From: JBPCQA01 sp050998615
GTDB lineage: Bacteria; Actinomycetota; Actinomycetes; Propionibacteriales; Nocardioidaceae
Length of the DNA stretch: 24,777 nt
NCBI GenBank assembly: GCA_050998615.1
Contig: JBPCQA010000023.1
Coordinates: 1-24,777, forward strand
Direction: 5' to 3'
The stretch's first letter is position 1. Every line of letters starts with the position of its first letter. Positions 7,857 to 12,705 of the stretch are shown here, one piece after another. A program made the position numbers and the translations under genes. The notes beneath the pieces were generated by a model. It was given only the letters and a program-made list of their open reading frames with translations. It had not been told where the DNA came from and searched no databases.

Positions 7857-8091
7857 CTTCGCGCGCACATGCCCTGCAGGGGCTGGCCCAATGGCACCCC
7901 TACGACGACGCGCAGCGTGCGCTGCAGACGTCGTACGTCGCTTCGGAGGGCACATCGAGTCGAGCGACAAGACGTTGCAGGATCCCCCAACAGCAGGCAG
8001 GCAACGAGGCCCCCGGCGCCTGGAATCCGCTCGCCTTCCCCTTGCGAACGCCTCCACGGCCCCGAGGGCCCCATCGATGACCAGACGCTAG
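7853..8091 (+). pseudogene. Nudix hydrolase pseudogene (internal deletion plus frame change)
   Basis: A GTG at 7853 overlaps the metalloprotease stop (GTGA) and opens a frame reading TSRAHALQGLAQWHPYDDAQ, then RALQTSYVA. That is the N-terminus of the Nudix hydrolases that follow this metalloprotease in related actinomycetes (recalled, not searched). At about 7941 the resemblance jumps to another frame that reads RRFGGHIESSDKTLQD, the start of a Nudix region (GGHIE...), ending at a TAG at 8089-8091. Roughly 60 residues normally between these parts are absent. The Nudix box (REXXEE) that should follow cannot be read in any plus frame. I conclude this is a decayed gene with an internal deletion and at least one frameshift. 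Confidence 0.6.
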
Positions 8092-8261
8092 TTGTCTGCC
8101 GGGCGGCTCGTCAATGGCGACTGGTCGACGGCTGTGGACGATGGTGTGGGCAACGTGTGGGCCGCACCCCATGGGCTGGGGAATACCGGTGAATGGATGG
8201 CGCCATCCGGTGCGAAGTAGGCGTTCTGGTGCCAGCGTTGGCCGGCTGACCTCGGCTATCA

Positions 8262-8294
8262 CCGTCCACAGGCTGTGGACGGAAGAAAGTCCAC
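8262..8294. promoter_or_regulatory. Perfect palindrome with overlapping alternative hairpin upstream of the M48 gene
   Basis: CCGTCCACAG (8262-8271), a single G, and CTGTGGACGG (8273-8282) form a perfect 10-bp-arm dyad. The right arm can instead pair as GTGGAC (8275-8280) with GTCCAC (8289-8294) across an 8-base purine loop. The site lies 74-106 bases before the M48 gene start. It could be a dimeric repressor site or an RNA structure. A related TGTGGACGA occurs at 8133-8141. The rest of 8092-8367 holds nothing that I can assign. Confidence 0.45.
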
Positions 8295-8367
8295 GCCCAG
8301 GTAAGAACCCGCGGGCCCTATCGACCACAAGGCACAGCCGCGTTTTACAGCAGTTACGTTGAGGGGT

Positions 8368-8904
8368 GTGGAGGAATCCGTTTCACCAGCATCTGCAATC
8401 GAGGTGCGCCGCTCTCGTCGTCGTACACGCACCGTGTCGGCCTATCGCGACGGCGGCACCATCGTGGTCATGATCCCGGCCCGGATGAGTCACGCCGAGG
8501 AGCAGGAGTGGGTCACGACCATGGTGGACCGCGTCACCAAGGCCGAAGGCCGGCGGCGGCCGAGCGACAAGGCGCTCGTGGACCGCGCCACCGTGCTGTC
8601 ACACCGCTACCTCGACGGCCTGGCCGATCCCAGCTCCGTGCGATGGGTGACCAACCAGAACGCCAGGTGGGGCTCGTGTACGCCGACCGATCGCACGATC
8701 CGGTTGTCGACTCGACTGCACGGCATGCCAGCGTACGTCGTCGACTACGTCTTGCTGCACGAGCTCGCCCACCTGATCGTGCACGGGCACGGTGATGCGT
8801 TCTGGTCGTGGGTCAACCGTTATGAGCTCACCGAGCGGGCGCGAGGATTCCTGGAAGGGGTATCAGCGACCGCCCACCTTGAGCTGTCCGACGACTGCGC
8901 CTGA
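8368..8904 (+). CDS. YgjP-like M48 family metallopeptidase (WLM/DUF45 type)
   Basis: The protein is about 178 aa, usual for the actinobacterial DUF45 family. It has a basic N-terminus (EVRRSRRRTR), the family motif NQNARWGSCTPTDRTIRLSTRL around 96-117, and a zinc site HELAH (H131, E132, H135) in LLHELAHLIVHGHGDAFW. The second part, H141 followed by DAFW, corresponds to the third ligand in YgjP-like proteins. It is soluble, with no signal peptide, so a cytoplasmic zinc protease is expected; its substrate is unknown. The start is uncertain: GTG 8368 or TTG 8359 are possible, and neither has a well-spaced ribosome site, so leaderless translation is conceivable. The gene is preceded by the Nudix pseudogene and a ~270-base non-coding stretch. 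Confidence 0.88.
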   Translation: MEESVSPASAIEVRRSRRRTRTVSAYRDGGTIVVMIPARMSHAEEQEWVTTMVDRVTKAEGRRRPSDKALVDRATVLSHRYLDGLADPSSVRWVTNQNARWGSCTPTDRTIRLSTRLHGMPAYVVDYVLLHELAHLIVHGHGDAFWSWVNRYELTERARGFLEGVSATAHLELSDDCA

Positions 8905-9055
8905 GCGTGGACGGGCCGACTTCGATGAGCGGCACGTGGCCCACTTTGCCCTGGTATGTCCGCTGCGCTGAGCGTGAAATGCTGAGAACCGGGCAAAAAC
9001 CACGGCGGCGGATAGGTTCCGACGCGTGCCTGACGTAATGTGTCGCGAGGTCGGC

Positions 9056-9075
9056 GCCCGCCGGCCCCGGCGGGC
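9056..9075. terminator. Strong GC hairpin between the M48 and DUF5679 genes
   Basis: GCCCGCCG (9056-9063) pairs exactly with CGGCGGGC (9068-9075) across a 4-base loop. It lies 150 bases after the M48 stop and 85 before the next start. It has no T-run, so it may be a terminator-like structure or a leader element of the downstream gene. The remaining bases of 8905-9160 show no gene. Confidence 0.35.
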
Positions 9076-9160
9076 ACGCTCTGCGGATCCCCGTCGCGAC
9101 GACCGGTATCGAGGGCCGGCACCCCCCGCCCTCGCCCGTACCACCACGAAGGAGGCCGTC

Positions 9161-9319
9161 ATGGCGGAGACCTGGAGCGGCGAGTTTTATTGCGTGAAGT
9201 GCAAGGCAAAGCGTGAGGCGAGCGGTGAGGTGCGCGTCAACGACAAGGGCACCCGGATGGCCAAGGCCAAGTGCCCGGTGTGCAGCACCAACCTGAACCG
9301 GATCCTCGGCAAGGCCTGA
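9161..9319 (+). CDS. DUF5679 family zinc-ribbon mini-protein
   Basis: This 52-aa protein has two CXXC knuckles, C-V-K-C near residues 10-13 and C-P-V-C near 37-40, separated by a basic stretch (KREASGEVRVNDKG, then TRMAKAKCP). This is a small treble-clef or zinc-ribbon fold and matches the DUF5679 family by length and pattern. The ATG at 9161 has an ideal ribosome site, AAGGAGG with five bases of spacing, which rules out a longer frame reaching back to 9026. Such proteins are often highly expressed and are thought to bind nucleic acid or ribosomes, but that is inference. It is followed directly by a hairpin, so it is probably a monocistronic unit. Confidence 0.9.
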   Translation: MAETWSGEFYCVKCKAKREASGEVRVNDKGTRMAKAKCPVCSTNLNRILGKA

Positions 9320-9320
9320 C

Positions 9321-9354
9321 ACAGCCCCAACCCGCGGCCGTGTGGCCGGGCTGT
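9321..9354 (+). terminator. Hairpin just after the DUF5679 stop codon
   Basis: ACAGCCC (9321-9327) pairs with GGGCTGT (9348-9354), and an inner GGCC (9336-9339) pairs with GGCC (9344-9347) around a GTGT loop. It starts one base after the TGA. There is no T-tract, as is common for actinobacterial terminators, so the call rests on position and stem strength. Confidence 0.5.
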
Positions 9355-9436
9355 GGATGAGTACGGCGCCGGGGCGGCGAAGTTTGGCAGGCTAAGTGCG
9401 TCACCTGCCGATCCCGCCGACCCTAGGAGCCGCGTC

Positions 9437-10330
9437 GTGCGACCCATCCTGCGCCCCGGATTGCAGATCCTGCGCCGAGATGTGCGCTCTCTCCAGCTCG
9501 GCCTGGATTGGCCGGGCGTCGAAGCCGTCTGGGAAACACCGGGTTTGCGTGCCGTGCTGGCCAGTGTCGATGGGTTTCGAGACGTCGAGGGCGTGTTGTT
9601 GGCGGCGCGCGAGCAGGGCGTCTCGTGGGCCGAGGCCGAGGCCGGCCTTGATGTGCTGCTGGACCGTGGCGCGCTGGTGGACCGCAGCGCCACCCGGCGT
9701 ACCGGCGTCGATGAGTCGACCTGGGCAGCGTGGTGGCTGCTCGCGGGCCCCGGCCGCTGCGCCGACGAGCTGCTAGCTGAGCAGCGCGAGCGCCGGATCT
9801 GCGTTCAGGGCTCCGGACGCGTCGCCGACGTTGTGCGTTCACTGTTGCGCGCGTCACCGACCGGCTGGTGCAACGAACGCGACGAGGCCGACCTGCTGGT
9901 GATAGCCACCGACACCGAGCCTGCCCGGGCGTGGGCTGATGAGGCGATGCACACCGGCATCCCTCACGTGTGGGTGTTCGTGCGAGACACTGTGGGCGTC
10001 GTTGGTCCCTTCGTCGACCCGGGCAAGACCGCGTGCCTGCGTTGTGTCGACGCCTCTCGGGCTGCCTTGGACCCGGCGTGGCCGACCCTGCTGGCGTCAT
10101 CGTTTGCCGCTCCGCTGGCGGCGCCGGCCTGCGACCCGATCCTGGCGACCCTGATCGGTGCCTGGGTGGCCCAAGACGCGTTGCTCTGGTCGGCCGGGTT
10201 GCGCCCACACACATGGGGTGCGGTGATCGAAATCCCACAGGGCTGCGGCGCGGTCCAAACCGCGACATTCAGCCCACATCCGCATTGCGGCTGTGGATGG
10301 CCGGTCTGGCAAGAGACAATGGAGTCATGA
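9437..10330 (+). CDS. ThiF-like / TOMM precursor leader-peptide-binding (cyclodehydratase-like) protein
   Basis: This is a 297-aa protein, matching the ~299-aa Rv3196-type proteins. The N-terminal half (GLQILRRDVRSLQLGLDW, then GLRAVLASVDGFRDVEGVLLAA) resembles the winged-helix, leader-peptide-binding part of TOMM cyclodehydratases. The C-terminal half is E1/ThiF-like with two zinc knuckles: C200-L-R-C203 in TACLRC and C284-G-C286 in HPHCGCGWP. GSGRVADVVRSLL near 135-147 looks like a degenerate nucleotide-binding loop. The GTG at 9437 is chosen because AGGAG sits 7 bases upstream. No azole-forming dehydrogenase or precursor peptide is nearby, so this is an orphan of unknown role. Its TGA overlaps the ATG of the kinase-like gene (ATGA), so the two are translationally coupled. 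Confidence 0.82.
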   Translation: MRPILRPGLQILRRDVRSLQLGLDWPGVEAVWETPGLRAVLASVDGFRDVEGVLLAAREQGVSWAEAEAGLDVLLDRGALVDRSATRRTGVDESTWAAWWLLAGPGRCADELLAEQRERRICVQGSGRVADVVRSLLRASPTGWCNERDEADLLVIATDTEPARAWADEAMHTGIPHVWVFVRDTVGVVGPFVDPGKTACLRCVDASRAALDPAWPTLLASSFAAPLAAPACDPILATLIGAWVAQDALLWSAGLRPHTWGAVIEIPQGCGAVQTATFSPHPHCGCGWPVWQETMES

Positions 10331-11649
10331 CCGACCTGCCCAAGAAGACCGTCGCCCGGACCGCTCGGCTGGCCTCGCTTCCGTTGAGCTACGCGGGGCG
10401 CGCCACTCTCGGCTTCGGTCGGCGGCTTGGGGGGGCGCCCGCGGAGGCGGTGACCGAGCAGGTGCAGCAGCGCACAGCAGAGCAGTTGTTCAAGGTGCTG
10501 GGGCAGCTCAAGGGCGGGGCGATGAAGTTCGGCCAGGCGCTGTCGATCTTCGAGTCCGCACTTCCGGAGTCGCTGGTGGCGCCGTACCGGGCCACGCTGA
10601 CGCAGTTGCAAGATGCCGCACCTCCGATGCCGGCGTCGATGGTGCATGCGGTGATGGCTCGAGAGTTCGGGGTCGGCTGGCGCAGCAAGTTCACGTCGTT
10701 CGAGGACGACCCGGCCGCGGCCGCGTCGATCGGCCAGGTGCATCGGGCGGTCTGGGCGGATGGCCAGCAGGTTGCTGTCAAGGTGCAGTATCCAGGCGCC
10801 GATTCGGCGATGCGGAGCGACTTGAAGCAGATCAGCCGAGCCGCCCGATTGGTGGCCGGGCTGATCCCCGGCATCGACATCATGCCGCTCGTCGAAGAGT
10901 TGCAGAACCGAGTTGGTGAAGAGCTCGACTACTCGTTGGAGGCCGACGCCCAAAGCCGCTTTGCCAAGGCGTTCGCCGGTGACCCGCAGATCGACGTACC
11001 CGACGTGGTGACCCACACCGACACTGTGCTGGTGACCCAGTGGCTCGACTCGAAGCGATCCCTCGCGAGGCTGATCGCCGACGGCGACAAGACCGATCGC
11101 GATCACTACGGCGAGCTCTACGTTCGCTTTCTCTTTTCTGGGCCGGCCCGCGCCGGGCTGCTGCATGCCGACCCTCATCCGGGAAACTTCCGACTGATGC
11201 CCGACGGGCGGCTCGGTGTCGTCGACTATGGCGCGGTCGCGCGGCTGCCCGACGGTGGACTGCCATTGGTCATCGGCTCGCTGCTGCGTCATGCCGTCGA
11301 CAACGACTACGAAGCCGTCCTGGCCGGGTTGCGCCAGCACGGGTTTGTCAAGGACTCTGTGTCTATCTCCGTCGAGGAGTTGCGAGACTATCTGGTCCCA
11401 TTCGTGGCGCCCGCCATGGTCGAGAAGTTCACGTTTTCACGGGCGTGGATGCGTGGAGAGTTCGCCCGGATCAACGATCCCCGTCAACCGGGCTACACGT
11501 CGATGCTGAAGATCAACCTGCCGCCGGAGTTCTTGTTGATCCACCGGGTCTGGCTCGGCGGCATCGGCGTGCTGTCCCAGCTGAACGCGGAGGCACCGTT
11601 CGCCCAGATTCTCGAGGAGTCGATGCCGGGCTTCGCCCGCCCCCGCTGA
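10327..11649 (+). CDS. ABC1/UbiB (AarF) family atypical kinase-like protein (Rv3197-like)
   Basis: This 440-aa protein carries the complete set of UbiB/ADCK motifs. These are KFGQALS near residue 65 (the KxGQ inhibitory motif), PAAAASIGQVHRA near 128-140 (the Ala-rich loop replacing the Gly-rich loop), VAVKVQYPG with the ATP-binding Lys, and EELDY (the ExD motif). HADPHPGNF follows as the catalytic loop, and VVDYGA takes the place of DFG. Members act as atypical ATPases or kinases in isoprenoid-quinone or lipid homeostasis. In actinobacteria this gene lies next to whiB7 and has been linked to macrolide tolerance in mycobacteria, as far as I recall. The ATG at 10327 overlaps the previous stop by 4 bases. 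A strong hairpin follows 9 bases after the stop. Confidence 0.93.
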   Translation: MTDLPKKTVARTARLASLPLSYAGRATLGFGRRLGGAPAEAVTEQVQQRTAEQLFKVLGQLKGGAMKFGQALSIFESALPESLVAPYRATLTQLQDAAPPMPASMVHAVMAREFGVGWRSKFTSFEDDPAAAASIGQVHRAVWADGQQVAVKVQYPGADSAMRSDLKQISRAARLVAGLIPGIDIMPLVEELQNRVGEELDYSLEADAQSRFAKAFAGDPQIDVPDVVTHTDTVLVTQWLDSKRSLARLIADGDKTDRDHYGELYVRFLFSGPARAGLLHADPHPGNFRLMPDGRLGVVDYGAVARLPDGGLPLVIGSLLRHAVDNDYEAVLAGLRQHGFVKDSVSISVEELRDYLVPFVAPAMVEKFTFSRAWMRGEFARINDPRQPGYTSMLKINLPPEFLLIHRVWLGGIGVLSQLNAEAPFAQILEESMPGFARPR

Positions 11650-11658
11650 GTGCCCGGC

Positions 11659-11697
11659 GTCCGACTCCCCGCGGTCTGGGACCCCGGGGAGTCGGAC
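11659..11697. terminator. Long hairpin between convergent genes, probable bidirectional terminator
   Basis: GTCCGACTCCCCG (11659-11671) pairs exactly with CGGGGAGTCGGAC (11685-11697) over 13 bp. After a C-C mismatch, GGTC (11673-11676) pairs with GACC (11680-11683) around a TGG loop. It sits between the convergent ABC1 gene and the 54-aa gene and can serve both strands. T-runs are absent, which is usual in this GC range. Confidence 0.7.
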
Positions 11698-11705
11698 CAC
11701 TTGGC

Positions 11706-11870
11706 TTAGAGCGATCGCGCCAACAGCAGTCCGGCCTGCTTGCTGGCACGCTCGGCGCGGCGAGCCAACCGCTGTATGCGGCTCATCTGATGGCTGCGTC
11801 GCAGCTCGCGCGCCTGCTCAAGGCGCGCCTCGATATGGGCGCGCGCTAGATCTTCATGGATGAGATTCAT
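11706..11870 (-). CDS. Small basic hypothetical protein downstream of whiB7
   Basis: The 54-aa protein is rich in Arg, Ala and Leu. It starts MNLIHEDLARAHIEARLEQ, continues with a basic helix (SRIQRLARRAERASKQAG) and looks like one or two amphipathic helices without cysteines or a membrane segment. The ATG at 11870 is preceded by AGGAG with 7 bases of spacing (AGGAGAAAACAG), which sets the start and excludes the longer in-frame extension to 12116 that would overlap whiB7. It lies 109 bases downstream of whiB7 on the same strand and ends at the strong hairpin, so it is probably in the whiB7 transcript. Similar short basic proteins at this spot occur in other actinomycetes from memory; their function is unknown. 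Confidence 0.75.
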   Translation of the reverse strand: MNLIHEDLARAHIEARLEQARELRRSHQMSRIQRLARRAERASKQAGLLLARSL

Positions 11871-11979
11871 CTGTTTTCTCCTGTGTGGTAAGTCGATTCG
11901 GGTCGTCATGGTCACTTTCTTGCTCATCGGTCGGCAGCCGTCAGCTGCTTCGCTGTCGGAAACGGTCGAGGTGCGGCGT

Positions 11980-12267
11980 TCAGGCCGCGGCTTCACATTT
12001 GCGAGGCCTACCCCTCGGCCGTTTTCGGGCGACGACTGTCCCCGAAACGAGCAGCTCGCCACCCCACACGCCCCAGGGTTCATGGCGCTCGAGTGCCCCA
12101 GCGAGGCATTCGGCACGAACGGGGCACGCTCGGCAGAGCGATTTCGCTAGCTCGACATCGGCGGGAGACTCGGCGAAGAACAGCTCGGGGTCGTTGGACC
12201 GGCATGGCAAACCCTCCACAGCCGTCTCCTCACTCGCAATGAGCGCGTCGAGGATGCTGATTGTCAT
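11980..12267 (-). CDS. whiB7: WhiB7/WblC-type iron-sulfur transcriptional regulator of intrinsic antibiotic resistance
   Basis: The protein is 95 aa. Four cysteines bind the [4Fe-4S] cluster: C22, C45, C48 and C54 (C-X22-C-X2-C-X5-C). The EPWGVWGGE turn (63-71) that contacts sigma factor follows. The C-terminal RPRGRPRK (83-90) is the AT-hook specific to the WhiB7 subclass. In mycobacteria and streptomycetes WhiB7 activates drug efflux, ribosome protection and redox genes when translation is inhibited, and it activates itself. The ATG at 12267 is favoured over an in-frame GTG at 12276, because AAAGGAGG lies exactly 8 bases upstream of it and would overlap the GTG. The preceding leader has an upstream ORF and an intrinsic terminator. 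The 54-aa gene follows. Confidence 0.96.
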   Translation of the reverse strand: MTISILDALIASEETAVEGLPCRSNDPELFFAESPADVELAKSLCRACPVRAECLAGALERHEPWGVWGGELLVSGTVVARKRPRGRPRKCEAAA

Positions 12268-12315
12268 GTATGTCACCTCCTTTGTGGCCTTCGTCGACTG
12301 GACGGGGAAACGAAA

Positions 12316-12349
12316 AAGCCGCGGATCCCGGTGTGGGAGTCCGCGGCTT
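12316..12349 (-). terminator. Intrinsic terminator (attenuator) in the whiB7 leader
   Basis: Arms AAGCCGCGGA and TCCGCGGCTT (10 bp, 12316-12325 with 12340-12349) continue inward with TCCC/GGGA and one bulged base around a 5-base loop. On the minus strand the stem ends in TT and is followed by TTTCGTTTCCCC. This is a textbook Rho-independent terminator, rare in this GC-rich window. It lies 49 bases upstream of the whiB7 start and can only affect whiB7, so it is an attenuator. Confidence 0.9.
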
Positions 12350-12395
12350 GGAGGTGGCCGGTCTAGTCATGGCGCTAGACGGGAGGGCTCCAAGC
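12346..12395 (-). promoter_or_regulatory. Antiterminator structure competing with the whiB7 attenuator
   Basis: In the transcript GCUUGGAG (12395-12388) can pair with CUCCAAGC (12353-12346). Inside this, GUCUAG (12380-12375) can pair with CUAGAC (12366-12361), which includes the UAG stop of the upstream ORF. The distal arm overlaps the first four bases of the terminator's 5' arm, so the two folds exclude each other. The proximal arm covers the Ala-Trp-Ser codons near the end of the upstream ORF. A ribosome completing the ORF would block it and favour termination. Confidence 0.65.
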
Positions 12396-12572
12396 ACGGA
12401 CGCCCGGGACGGCGTCCTTACCGAATGCGGGCACACTGGTGCCGCAGACGGCCGCGGTGACGCCGGCCGGCGTACGACGACCCACGACACCTGGGACCAC
12501 CGGCGGCTCCACGGGGAGCGCGAACGTGGCCATACGTGTCGCGGTGAGCGTCGTGTAGTTCGGAATCTTCAT
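12375..12572 (-). CDS. whiB7 leader peptide (upstream ORF), 65 aa
   Basis: The ATG at 12572 is preceded by AAAGGAGG with exactly 8 bases of spacing, the same arrangement as at whiB7 itself. The frame runs 65 codons to a TAG at 12375-12377, 25 bases before the attenuator stem. The peptide begins MKIPNYTTLTATRMATFALP and is proline-rich, with Pro-Pro pairs in EPPVVP and in the last residues SPPV. WhiB7/WblC genes are known to carry regulatory upstream ORFs whose translation governs attenuation. The position, ribosome site and overlap with the antiterminator arm support the same role here. This ORF is longer than a minimal leader peptide, so an independent function cannot be excluded. The in-frame upstream extension to 12692 has no ribosome site and is rejected. 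Confidence 0.75.
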   Translation of the reverse strand: MKIPNYTTLTATRMATFALPVEPPVVPGVVGRRTPAGVTAAVCGTSVPAFGKDAVPGVRAWSPPV

Positions 12573-12647
12573 CGTCAGCGCCTCCTTTCGTGGGAGCGTC
12601 TCGCCTTGTCTTGAGGCCGCCAGAGAGCGATCTCCAGCGGTCACTGA

Positions 12648-12684
12648 AGCGTACGCGCCAGACAAACCAGCGCGCAAACCATTT
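12648..12684 (-). promoter_or_regulatory. Candidate WhiB7-autoregulated whiB7 promoter
   Basis: On the minus strand, TTGCGC (12677-12672), an 18-base spacer and TACGCT (12653-12648) make a plausible sigma-A-type promoter. A short A-run, AAA (12684-12682), lies just upstream of the -35 element, as the WhiB7 AT-hook prefers. Transcription would start near 12641, giving a leader of about 370 nt. It lies between the uvrD2 stop and the leader ORF. Confidence 0.4.
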
Positions 12685-12705
12685 ACCGTCAACGACGCAG
12701 ATTCG

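Noticed and set aside
8121..8300. Chromosome origin or DnaA-box cluster
   Set aside because: Only loose matches to TTGTCCACA are present, with no AT-rich unwinding region and no dnaA, dnaN or gyrB nearby.
7900..8328. 142-codon minus-strand open frame in the metalloprotease-M48 gap
   Set aside because: It has no recognisable motif and an odd His/Pro/Arg/Cys-rich composition, and it overlaps the Nudix remnant on the other strand.
9026..9160. Longer start for the DUF5679 protein
   Set aside because: The extension is Arg/Pro/Ala-rich and contains the strong hairpin at 9056-9075. AAGGAGG sits directly before the ATG at 9161.
12573..12692. Upstream extension of the whiB7 leader ORF
   Set aside because: It has no ribosome site and would pass through the candidate promoter. 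The ATG at 12572 has an ideal ribosome site.
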